Below are positions 5,410 to 12,358 of a stretch of DNA of 12,358 bases, piece after piece. Under the pieces are notes generated by a model. That model did no database searches. It had not been told where the DNA came from and worked only from the letters and a program-made list of their open reading frames with translations. Origin of the DNA: Roseiarcus sp035500275 (GTDB lineage: Bacteria; Pseudomonadota; Alphaproteobacteria; Rhizobiales; Beijerinckiaceae). The position numbers and the translations under genes were made by a program. Positions within the stretch are counted from its first letter, which is position 1; the number at the start of each line of letters is the position of its first letter. The stretch covers positions 1-12,358 of the forward strand of contig DATJXI010000373.1 of NCBI GenBank assembly GCA_035500275.1. The letters are read 5' to 3'.

Positions 5410-6735
5410 ATGATTGACCTCGAACGCCACGACGCACTGGTGCGCGCCTTTCCGGCGAGCGAGCTCGGCCGCCGTCTGCTGCGTCGTGCGGCTGCGTCCA
5501 TCGGCGTCGTCGATTTGCGTCATACGTTTGCGCTGCATTCACGCGCGACCATGCGGCTCGCCAGGAGACTCGGCCTGCTGAGCGAATTGAGACGGCGCTA
5601 TGGGCAGGCGGAGCGGACCGAGGATGCGAGCAGCCTTGTGTTCGCCAACGCGGGCGTGGGACCCATTCCTCCGTCCTTGATGACGGCGAACGGCTCGTTT
5701 GACATCGCATCGTCGGCGCCTCCGACCAACGGATCACCGCTGCCGGCAAGCACGACGAGACCGCAGGCGGATCCGGCGCGCGAGTCGACAACGGCGATGC
5801 TCTATCGAGTGAAGCGCTCGAAGGCGGCTCATGACGGGGGCAAGCCGCCCGTGTCGCCGATGGCCGGCGGCGGGTCCGCGCCGGGCATGCAAAGCAGCGG
5901 CGAGCCACTCGCGACGGGGTGGGCGCGGGCTGAGGGAACAAGATCGCCCGGCGTGTTGTCGCCGGAACCTGTGGCTCCGCAGTGGACGCAGGCGGGCGGG
6001 ACGGCGCCAGCCGCTCCGGGAGCCTCGCCGGACGGGCTGCTCGGGGCGATGGCCGGCCCCAACAAGCAATCGCAAGGTTCGCTCAGCTCGCAGGCGCGGC
6101 CGCTCGTCCTCGCTCGCCGCGAGGTTCTCGTGTCGCAAACGATCCGAGAAGATGCGCGGCCCGCGCCCATGAAGGCCGTCAGCGCGGCGCTGCCCTTGCT
6201 GCATGGGGCGGCTCGCCCCTCGACGCAACCCAGCCCTGTATCTCCAAGCGCGCCCGAGCCCAGGAGGGACCAACTCCAATCGTCCGTTGAGTCCGGTTTC
6301 ACTCGGCGTCCGGCGCGAGCAGCGGACCATGCGATCTCTACGGACCCGCGGCAAACGGTCTACGCCACACCGAACGCGTCCGCGTCGACGCCAAACGACC
6401 GGGCGGCGCAATCGCCTGCGCTTGTCGCCGCGGAGATTGGCGCCGCCCCGCCCTCGGGCGCGTCCGCGGTCATCGTGTGGCGGAAGGCGCATCATGAGAG
6501 GGAGAGCCGGGACGTCATGTCGCCAGCCATGGTCGGCGGCTCAATGTCCGTGGATGGCGGGCAAACCCTATCTGTCGCCGGCGTGAAAGCAGATCCTGGC
6601 GAACGAGCCGCGCCGCTGGCTACGCCATTGGCGGATGTCGGCCTCGCAGACGTCACGCACATCGCCCGGCAAGTCAGCCGCGCGATCGCGCGCCAGCTCA
6701 GAATCGACCGCGAGCGCCGAGGTCGGACGAGATGA
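5410..6735 (+). CDS. Long disordered eCIS protein with short repeats and C-terminal helix
   Basis: This 441-residue protein has no catalytic domain I recognise. Residues 1-66 are Arg/Leu-rich and likely helical (MIDLERHDALVRAFP; RRYGQAER). Residues 70-405 are rich in Ala, Pro, Ser and Gly and probably disordered. Within them a loose motif recurs: hydrophobic-hydrophobic-hydrophobic, basic residues, then P-x-M..G-S, at about 74-96, 128-156, 230-258 and 352-378. Residues 409-438 form a basic amphipathic helix (VTHIARQVSRAIARQLRIDRERRG). Low-complexity proteins with such a C-terminal helix occur at this position in related clusters. A tape-measure, linker or cargo-related role is possible but unproven. 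TGAGGA overlaps the upstream stop just before the ATG, and the gene ends in an ATGA overlap with the LysM gene. Confidence 0.75.
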   Translation: MIDLERHDALVRAFPASELGRRLLRRAAASIGVVDLRHTFALHSRATMRLARRLGLLSELRRRYGQAERTEDASSLVFANAGVGPIPPSLMTANGSFDIASSAPPTNGSPLPASTTRPQADPARESTTAMLYRVKRSKAAHDGGKPPVSPMAGGGSAPGMQSSGEPLATGWARAEGTRSPGVLSPEPVAPQWTQAGGTAPAAPGASPDGLLGAMAGPNKQSQGSLSSQARPLVLARREVLVSQTIREDARPAPMKAVSAALPLLHGAARPSTQPSPVSPSAPEPRRDQLQSSVESGFTRRPARAADHAISTDPRQTVYATPNASASTPNDRAAQSPALVAAEIGAAPPSGASAVIVWRKAHHERESRDVMSPAMVGGSMSVDGGQTLSVAGVKADPGERAAPLATPLADVGLADVTHIARQVSRAIARQLRIDRERRGRTR

Positions 6736-7415
6736 CCGCGCTTTCCAAGATGACCATCACTCCCGAGCCGAAATCCCATCTTGCTCCGATCGAAGTGCTG
6801 TTCAACCCCAACACCTATTCGATCAGCAAATCGGTTTCTTGGACAACGGCGCCTGCGGCCGGGCAGACAGGGAGCCAGACCGTCCGCCGAAAGAATGCCC
6901 CCCCGTTGACGTTCGGCGGCGGCCAGAGCCGAACGCTTTCGCTTGAACTTTTCTTCGACACGACGGAAGAGACCGACGACGCCAAGAAAGACGTTCGCAA
7001 CCTGACTAATAAGATCGTGAAGCTGACGCGCATCGTGCGCGACCTCGATCCGCAGCGGCCGCCGGCCTGCGTTGTCTCCTGGGGCAAGGAAACTCCGCCC
7101 GGCTCGGACTTCCCTTTCACCGGCGTCGTCAGCCAATTGACCCAGCGGTTCAATCTGTTCATGGCGGACGGCAGGCCGGTGCGCGCCAACCTGACGGTTG
7201 CGTTCACAGAATATCTCGATCCGACCAAGGACGAACTGGAAAACGATCCGGAGTTCACCACTCGGCTGATGAAGCGCGGCGACACGTTAAGCAGCATTGC
7301 TGGGGAGGTTTATCGCGACCCGACGTTGTGGCGGATCATCGCTGAGGCAAACGGCCTCGACGACCCACGACGCATCCCAGTCGGGGTGCGGCTCAATATC
7401 CCGAAGCTCGATTGA
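6732..7415 (+). CDS. LysM-containing tube-initiator/baseplate protein (Afp7-like)
   Basis: This 227-residue protein combines an eCIS tube-type N-terminal domain with a C-terminal LysM module. The N-terminal part has IEVLFNPNTYSISKSVSW (about residues 20-37), RTLSLELFFDT and FPFTGVVSQLTQRFNLF. The LysM part is at about 174-226 (LMKRGDTLSSIAGEVYRDP, WRIIAEANGLDDPRRIPVG, LNIP). This layout matches Afp7/PVC7 and T4 gp53-like wedge proteins, which join the tube and hub to the baseplate wedges. The LysM fold acts here as a structural joint rather than for cell-wall binding (family knowledge). ATG at 6732 overlaps the upstream stop as ATGA. A second Met at residue 7 (6750) is an alternative start. 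Confidence 0.92.
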   Translation: MTALSKMTITPEPKSHLAPIEVLFNPNTYSISKSVSWTTAPAAGQTGSQTVRRKNAPPLTFGGGQSRTLSLELFFDTTEETDDAKKDVRNLTNKIVKLTRIVRDLDPQRPPACVVSWGKETPPGSDFPFTGVVSQLTQRFNLFMADGRPVRANLTVAFTEYLDPTKDELENDPEFTTRLMKRGDTLSSIAGEVYRDPTLWRIIAEANGLDDPRRIPVGVRLNIPKLD

Positions 7416-7423
7416 GGGTCGGG

Positions 7424-8479
7424 ATGAAAGAAGGTCCACTGGTTCCAGAGATCGATGTGCTCATCAACGGCGCCCGCGTTCCGGCGGCGGTGCTCGGATA
7501 CATCGAAGACGTGGTGGTGGACGACAGCGTGGAATTGCCCAGCATGTTCGCCTTCGCGGTCTCCAGTTCGGACGCGCTGGAGCAGGACTCGCCGTGGGTC
7601 GACAATGATCTGTTCTCGGTCGGTAATGTCGTCGAAATCAGGATGGGTTGGGGAAACGACATGTCGAGCATGATCATCGGCGAGATCACCGCGCTTGAGG
7701 CTGAATTTGCCGCGAGCCGGCTTCCGCTGCTGAACGTGCGCGGATACGACCGCCGGCATCGCCTGCAGCGTGGGCGGAAGACCCGCACCTTTCTGCAGAA
7801 AAAAGACAGCGACATCGCGGCGCAGATCGGCGGCGAAGCCGGACTGACGGTGAAGTCGACCGACAGCGGCACGAGCTTGGACTACGTTTTGCAGGCCAGC
7901 CAGACGGATTGGGAATTTCTTTGCGAGCGCGCGCGCCTCATCGGCTACGAGGTGCTGCTGAGCGACAAGACCCTGCAATTCCGGCCAATCGGAAATGCAC
8001 AGCCTCCGATCGTGACGCTCAGCTGGGGCGAGGACCTGCTGGAATTTCATCCCAGGCTTTCGGCCGCTGGACAGGCGACCGAAGTCAAGATCCAGAGCTG
8101 GAGCGTCAAGGACAAGAAAGCTGTGCTCGGCGACTCCAAGGCCGGCGACGAGGTTTCATCCATGGGTGGTCGATTAAGCGGGGCGGCGATCTCGGAGAGC
8201 GCCTTCGGCGCGGCCATCGAGGTGGTGAGCGGCCACCCGGTTTCTGCGCAAGCGGAGGCGGATCAAATCGCCAAAGCGCTTTTCAATGAACTGGTGCTGG
8301 AGTTCGTGACCGGGGAGTGTGTGTGTGTTGGCAATACCAACATCCGCGCCGGAACGGTCATCAAGATCGACGGCGTAGGTCGACGCTTCAGTGGCCCCTA
8401 TTATGTGACGTCGGCCGTCCATCGCTGCTCGGCCGGCGGCTATGTCACCGAATTCGCGGTGCGGAGAAACGCCTCATGA
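7424..8479 (+). CDS. Baseplate hub protein, gp27/GPD-like
   Basis: This 351-residue protein is of the phage late control D / gp27 type, corresponding to the N-terminal half of VgrG or Afp8. It forms the trimeric hub that adapts the six-fold tube to the three-fold spike. Supporting stretches are IDVLINGARVP, VEIRMGWGND, IIGEITALEAEF, LNVRGYDRRHRLQRG, DIAAQIGGEAGL, QTDWEFLCERARLIGYEV, and the C-terminal IRAGTVIKIDGVGRRFSGPYY with SAVHRCSAGGYVTEF. I chose ATG 7424 over an in-frame TTG at 7412 because the earlier codon overlaps the LysM gene stop, while ATG 7424 has GAGGGTCGGG upstream. The gene ends in an ATGA overlap with the spike gene, so hub and spike, fused in VgrG-type proteins, are separate here. 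ECVCVG near residue 300 is a Cys pair I cannot explain. Confidence 0.9.
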   Translation: MKEGPLVPEIDVLINGARVPAAVLGYIEDVVVDDSVELPSMFAFAVSSSDALEQDSPWVDNDLFSVGNVVEIRMGWGNDMSSMIIGEITALEAEFAASRLPLLNVRGYDRRHRLQRGRKTRTFLQKKDSDIAAQIGGEAGLTVKSTDSGTSLDYVLQASQTDWEFLCERARLIGYEVLLSDKTLQFRPIGNAQPPIVTLSWGEDLLEFHPRLSAAGQATEVKIQSWSVKDKKAVLGDSKAGDEVSSMGGRLSGAAISESAFGAAIEVVSGHPVSAQAEADQIAKALFNELVLEFVTGECVCVGNTNIRAGTVIKIDGVGRRFSGPYYVTSAVHRCSAGGYVTEFAVRRNAS

Positions 8480-9123
8480 GCTTTTTCGATCTCCTCAAGG
8501 AATCGGCTGAGCAGGAGCGGGGCGTCGGACGCATCTACGGCGTGGTCGTGGGCGTGGTCACCAACAACCAGGACCCGGACGGTCTCGCGCGCGTCAAGGT
8601 GAAGTTTCCCTGGCTCAGCGACGGCGACGAAAGCGGGTGGGCGCGCGTCGCGACGCTGAAGGCCGGCAACAAACGAGGGTTCTATTTCCTGCCTGAAGTT
8701 GGCGACGAAGTCCTGGTTGCTTTCGAACACGGCGACGTCCGGTTCCCTTATGTGCTGGGCGGGCTTTGGAATGGTTCGGACGCGCCGCCAATCACCAATG
8801 ACGACGGCAAGAACAACGCCGGGATCATCCAGTCGCGAAGCGGCCATGTGGTGAAGTTCAACGACGAGGATGGCAAGGAGACGATCGAGATCGTCGACAA
8901 GAGCCAAAAGAACAGCATCGTGATCGATACGTCCGAAAACACGATCACGGTGACGACCGACAAAGACCTCACCCTTTCTGCGCCTAAGGGGACAATCAAG
9001 CTCGACGCCCAGAAAGTGCAGATCACTTCTTCGGGCTCGACCGAGGTCAAAGCCACGGGCAACATGAACGTCGAGGCTAGCGGGACGATGACTGTCAAGG
9101 GCTCGACGGTGAATATCAACTGA
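8476..9123 (+). CDS. Central spike, gp5/gpV-like OB-fold protein
   Basis: This 215-residue protein has a gp5/VgrG-type OB-fold at about residues 18-100: RIYGVVVGVVTNNQDPDG, RVKVKFPWL, WARVATLKAG, GFYFLPEVGDEVLVAFEHGD and PYVLGGLWNG. Residues 108-140 carry IIQSRSGHVVKFNDEDG, typical of the neck before the beta-prism. The rest is a repeating beta-strand pattern (ITVTTDKDLTLSAPKGTIKLDAQKV..., ending STVNIN) that forms a short triple-stranded spike. No lysozyme or effector domain is fused. It starts by ATGA overlap with the hub gene, which favours co-translation. The short tip fits capping by the PAAR protein encoded next. Confidence 0.94.
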   Translation: MSFFDLLKESAEQERGVGRIYGVVVGVVTNNQDPDGLARVKVKFPWLSDGDESGWARVATLKAGNKRGFYFLPEVGDEVLVAFEHGDVRFPYVLGGLWNGSDAPPITNDDGKNNAGIIQSRSGHVVKFNDEDGKETIEIVDKSQKNSIVIDTSENTITVTTDKDLTLSAPKGTIKLDAQKVQITSSGSTEVKATGNMNVEASGTMTVKGSTVNIN

Positions 9124-9154
9124 ACGGCCATACTAGCTGGGCGGGGAGGATGAT

Positions 9155-9547
9155 GTGGGGCAGCCGGCAGCCAAGAAGGGGGATCAGGTCATGGCGATCG
9201 ACACTCACATCGTCATACCGCCGTCGCCGGACTCGCCAGCCCCGCTTCCCCATCCGTTCGCCGGAATCATCAACGGCGCATTGAGCAGTGACGTCAACAT
9301 CATGGGCATGCCGGCCGCGACGGTTGACAGCACTGCGGACAACACGCCGCCACACGTGCCGACCCCGCCAGGAATCTCGTTTCAGACGCCTCCCTCCAAC
9401 AAGGGGACCATCAAGACCGGCAGTCCCACAGTCAAAATCAACGGCAAGATGGCGGCGCGCAACGGCGACACGGCGGCGACGTGTAACGACCCGTCGGACC
9501 TGCCGGTCGGAACAGTCGTCGCCGTCGGGACAGTGCTGATCGGGTGA
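9155..9547 (+). CDS. PAAR-type spike tip protein
   Basis: This 130-residue protein resembles PAAR-repeat proteins (Afp10 role), which form a metal-stabilised cone on the spike tip. MPAATVDST (52-60) and the IKTGSPTVKINGKMAARNGD block (86-105) are the PAAR hallmarks. Candidate metal ligands are His18, His33, His67 and Cys110, fitting the three-His/one-Cys site of known PAAR proteins; the exact assignment is inferred. There is no C-terminal extension, so no toxin is fused to the tip. The start is a GTG at 9155 with a strong GGGGAGGA at 9143-9150; nearby ATGs at 9150 and 9153 are out of frame. It lies 31 bases after the spike gene. Confidence 0.9.
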   Translation: MGQPAAKKGDQVMAIDTHIVIPPSPDSPAPLPHPFAGIINGALSSDVNIMGMPAATVDSTADNTPPHVPTPPGISFQTPPSNKGTIKTGSPTVKINGKMAARNGDTAATCNDPSDLPVGTVVAVGTVLIG

Positions 9548-9565
9548 AGGAGAGGAGGCGATCTC

Positions 9566-9961
9566 GTGACGAAGGCCTTTCTCGGCGTCGGTGTGGGCTT
9601 CCCGATCCAGTTCGGCGCCACGGGAGCCGTGACCACCGCGCAGTACGAGGAGAGCGTGCGCCAGTCGGTCTGGATCATTCTGGGGACGTCCAAGGGCGAG
9701 CGGCTGATGCGGCCAGATTTCGGCTGCGGCATTTACGACCTGGTGTTCGAGGTGAACTCTGCGTCTACCTCCGGCAAGATCGCGCAGGCCGTGAGAGACG
9801 CCTTGTTGGTCAATGAGCCGCGGATCGACGTTCGCAACGTGCAGGTCGAGACGCAGGGCGGCGGCGAGACGCTGCTCATCAATATCGAGTACCAGGTGCG
9901 AGCCACCAACAACGTCTTCAATCTTGTCTATCCGTTCTATTTGGAAAGAAGCGCCACTTGA
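9566..9961 (+). CDS. Baseplate wedge protein, gp25-like (Afp9-type)
   Basis: This 131-residue protein is of the T4 gp25/gpW family, which starts sheath assembly at the baseplate by offering a strand that mimics a sheath subunit. The central signature SVWIILGTSKGERLMRPDFG (residues 34-53) followed by CGIYDLVFE is highly typical, including the conserved E-R-x-M-x-P-x-F-G core. The end (INIEYQVRATNN ... VYPFYLE) also fits. The start is GTG at 9566 with GGAGAGGAGG upstream. The last bases overlap the TTG start of the baseplate-J-like gene (TTGA), implying coupled production of the two wedge components. Confidence 0.95.
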   Translation: MTKAFLGVGVGFPIQFGATGAVTTAQYEESVRQSVWIILGTSKGERLMRPDFGCGIYDLVFEVNSASTSGKIAQAVRDALLVNEPRIDVRNVQVETQGGGETLLINIEYQVRATNNVFNLVYPFYLERSAT

Positions 9962-12358
9962 ACCTTCCCTCGGCGCCTTCGATCGATCCCCGCACCGCGG
10001 CGGATGTTGCGCAACAGCTTCAGCAGCTGCTGCGCATTTATGCGCCTGACTGGAATGAGGTCGATCCGGCGACGGGCGCGCCAACCGGCGTGAGCGCAGC
10101 CTTGATTGCGATCTCGGCGCGGCTCGCCGAGATCCTGATTCAACGGCTGAACCAAGTTCCGCAGAAGAACTTCCTCGCCTTCCTCAACATGCTCGGCGCC
10201 GCATTGCAGCCTCCGCAGCCGGCCCGGGCACCGGTGACGTTCATGCTGACGAAGGGCAGTCTGTCGGACGCCTTGGTTCCCGCCGGAACGCAGGTCGCCG
10301 CTCCCCCGGGCGCCGGGGAAAAAGACCCGGTCGTCTACGAGACGGAAAGCGAAATATTCGCGACCGCGGCGCAGTTGGCCTATGCGCTGGCGCGCGATCC
10401 CGATGAGGACTCCTGGGCTGATTACAGCGGCGACATCCTTGGCGCGGAAAGCTCGGGATTCCCCGTGTTCCGCGGCAACCAGCCGATGACTCACTGCCTC
10501 TATCTGGGACAGACCGGTTTTCTCAATTCGCGCGCCGCCAGCAATCTCAGCGTGGCGGTCGATCTGGCTTCGCCGGCAGGCGACGACGTCGCCCTCAAGT
10601 GGGAGATCTGGACTGGCGGTGAATGGCAAGACATATCGCCAGGCCTTGCCCAGGATGGAACGCGGAGCCTGCGCCAGTCGGGCATTATCCAGTTCGGCCG
10701 TATTCCTGCCGCCCAAGCGATGGCCGTCGCCGCCGTTTCCAAGGAGTGGATTCGCTGCCGTCTCATGACGCCCATCACCCAGTCATCGACGCCACGGAGC
10801 GGCATGATTTGCAGCTCGAAGCTTCCGGTCATTCGCAGTATCGGGATGCAGGTTCATCTGCGTAACGACGGCCTGCTTATCGACGAAGCCTATTCCTCGG
10901 CGAGCGGCGTCATCGATGTGACCAGGGATTTCTATCCCTTCGGCGAGAAGCCCAAATTCAACGACACCCTGTGGCTCGCCTTGGAAGAAGCCTTCTCCAA
11001 CGCCGGCGCCAACGTGACTCTGAACGTCACCGTCACCAGCCCGCCTGAAGGGAAGGTGCAGGCGCCCCTTCCGGCCAATCCGTCCGACGATCTCAAGCTT
11101 CGTTGGGAAATCTGGAACGGAACCTGGAGCGAGTTGGGGACAACCACCAAGAACGGTCCAGTCAGCGGAAGTGGGTTCGTCGACACCACGAACGCTTTTT
11201 CGCGCGATGGCAGAGTGTCGTTCGTGCTGCCGCCGGGCGTCAGCCGTTTCAGCGTCAACGGCAAGGACAGTTTCTGGATCAGGGTGCGCATCACATCTGG
11301 GAACTACGGCGTCGAAGGCCATTACGTGACCGCTCCCGACAGGCCGGGCGGTTTCATGTACGTACCCCCGGACTTTAAGCCGCCGTCCATCAGCACTCTC
11401 ACGGCCGTCTACGATCTCGACAAGCCGGCGCCGCCGCAAACACAAGCGCTGCCCGAAGCGGTGCTGGCGGAAAACGATTCCATCATCACGAATCTGACCG
11501 CCTTCAACGGCGCGTCCGGACAGACCTTCGCTCCCTTTCGGACGTCGCCGGACACTCGGCCGACCTTCTATCTCGGTTTCACCCTGCCTTCCGGCCGCAC
11601 GACCTTCGCGAACAATACGATCGCAATATTCTTTCAGGCGGCTGACCTGCAGTACGGAGAAACGACCATTCCGCTCGGACCGGAGGTCAGTCGGGGTGCC
11701 GGCGACCCGGGAGCCAAAGTGAGCCACGCGTTCGTTGTCACCAATCCCGGAACGAGCACGATCAGCTACGACGTCAATACGCTTGGCAGCCAATGGAGTC
11801 CGGCGGTCACGCTCATCCGCTCCGACGGATCTTCGAGCGGCGCTGCTGCGCCGACGAACATTACTCTGTCTCCGGGAGAATGGGTCGAGCTTAACCTGCA
11901 GGTGACCGTGCCGGAAGGCACGGCTTTCGGAGCAAACGACGCCGGTATCCTTCAGCTCGTTTCGCCGGACCAGATGATCCACTCGGCGGAGTTCGTCACC
12001 TTCTGTCATGCCGAACCCACTCAAACACAACAGTTACAATTGATTTGGGAGTATTGGAACGGCGAGGCTTGGGCCGAGCTCGTCGTGCGTGACCAAACCA
12101 CCAATCTGACGGTCACGGGAACCATCGAATTCCTGGCGCCGCCGGACTTTGCGGCGCACGCCGAATTCGGAACGGATGCGTGGTGGCTGCGGGTGCGGTG
12201 GGACGCGGGGGACTACGATGCCTATCCGCGGATTCGACGCTGTCTCCTCAACACCACGATGGCGGCGCAGGCCGTCACGAGCGTTAACGAAGTGTTGGGT
12301 TCGAGCGACGGCAGCAGCGCGAACCAGACGTTCCTGACGACGCGCGTCCCGGTTCTCG
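9958..12358 (+). CDS. Baseplate J-like wedge protein (Afp11-type), partial
   Basis: From TTG 9958, frame 1 stays open for 800 codons to the window edge, so the 3' end is missing. The N-terminus (NLPSAPSIDPRTAADVAQQL, then YAPDWNEVD) and an early FLNMLGAALQPPQPARAPVTF are typical of eCIS baseplate-J proteins. The visible end (VNEVLGSSDGSSANQTF) is the usual lead-in to the J core. Three modules repeat W-E-[IY]-W-x-G..W with W-[IL]-R about 45-57 residues later: 217/264, 383/440 and 697/742. An extra domain at about 583-682 (AFVVTNPGTSTISYDV, NITLSPGEWVELNLQVTVPE) looks Ig-like. The protein should bridge baseplate wedges around the hub. TTG is the only sensible start; GGAAAG at 9943 is a weak Shine-Dalgarno sequence and the TTGA overlap implies coupling to gp25. 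Confidence 0.92.
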   Translation, partial: MNLPSAPSIDPRTAADVAQQLQQLLRIYAPDWNEVDPATGAPTGVSAALIAISARLAEILIQRLNQVPQKNFLAFLNMLGAALQPPQPARAPVTFMLTKGSLSDALVPAGTQVAAPPGAGEKDPVVYETESEIFATAAQLAYALARDPDEDSWADYSGDILGAESSGFPVFRGNQPMTHCLYLGQTGFLNSRAASNLSVAVDLASPAGDDVALKWEIWTGGEWQDISPGLAQDGTRSLRQSGIIQFGRIPAAQAMAVAAVSKEWIRCRLMTPITQSSTPRSGMICSSKLPVIRSIGMQVHLRNDGLLIDEAYSSASGVIDVTRDFYPFGEKPKFNDTLWLALEEAFSNAGANVTLNVTVTSPPEGKVQAPLPANPSDDLKLRWEIWNGTWSELGTTTKNGPVSGSGFVDTTNAFSRDGRVSFVLPPGVSRFSVNGKDSFWIRVRITSGNYGVEGHYVTAPDRPGGFMYVPPDFKPPSISTLTAVYDLDKPAPPQTQALPEAVLAENDSIITNLTAFNGASGQTFAPFRTSPDTRPTFYLGFTLPSGRTTFANNTIAIFFQAADLQYGETTIPLGPEVSRGAGDPGAKVSHAFVVTNPGTSTISYDVNTLGSQWSPAVTLIRSDGSSSGAAAPTNITLSPGEWVELNLQVTVPEGTAFGANDAGILQLVSPDQMIHSAEFVTFCHAEPTQTQQLQLIWEYWNGEAWAELVVRDQTTNLTVTGTIEFLAPPDFAAHAEFGTDAWWLRVRWDAGDYDAYPRIRRCLLNTTMAAQAVTSVNEVLGSSDGSSANQTFLTTRVPVL

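Noticed and set aside
10783..12030. 415-codon minus-strand open frame opposite the baseplate J gene
   Set aside because: The plus strand carries an uninterrupted 800-codon J-like protein with clear motifs; the minus frame is Arg/Asp-rich antisense.
1..12358. CRISPR array, tRNA or rRNA genes
   Set aside because: No regularly spaced repeats, cloverleaf-like segments or rRNA stretches were seen.

Overview
The window carries most of the structural half of an extracellular contractile injection system (eCIS), a phage-tail-like nanomachine related to Afp, PVC and MAC. The sequence is GC-rich with strong third-position G/C bias, and the starts include GTG and TTG. This suggests a high-GC proteobacterium, perhaps an alphaproteobacterium of the Hyphomicrobiales (methanotroph/rhizobial type). 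That placement is inference; no rRNA or taxon-specific gene is present.

Positions 1-600: a decayed minus-strand transposase, recognisable as ISNCY/IS1202-like by its N-terminal helix-turn-helix segment and its GAHYFHTP segment, runs off the left edge. Upstream of it lie short repeats and palindromes around 467-526. An AT-rich patch near 535-600 holds a possible sigma70-type promoter for the plus-strand operon. Positions 598-1123 contain no gene I can defend and look like a long leader.

Positions 1124-9961: a tightly packed plus-strand operon. In order it encodes sheath 1 (with an extra beta-rich insert), sheath 2, tube 1, a tail-assembly-type protein with a CPxC motif, an overlapping DUF6760-type small protein, tube 2, a long disordered linker-like protein, an Afp7-like LysM baseplate/tube protein, a gp27-like hub, a gp5-like OB-fold spike, a PAAR tip and a gp25-like baseplate protein. 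Many junctions overlap by 1-4 bases (ATGA or TTGA) or lie within a few bases, so the genes are almost certainly co-transcribed and translationally coupled.

Positions 9958-12358: a baseplate-J/Afp11-like gene reads through 800 codons with no stop and leaves the window. It carries three copies of a W-E-x-W ... W-[IL]-R module and an Ig-like insert.

Together the gp27-, gp5-, PAAR-, LysM-, gp25- and J-like proteins form the baseplate and spike. The two tube proteins stack on it and the two sheath proteins contract around them. Genes expected further downstream (second wedge protein, tail fibre, AAA+ ATPase, tail terminator, effectors) are not in the window. No head, terminase, portal, integrase or lysis gene is visible, which favours an eCIS over a complete prophage within the limits of this window.
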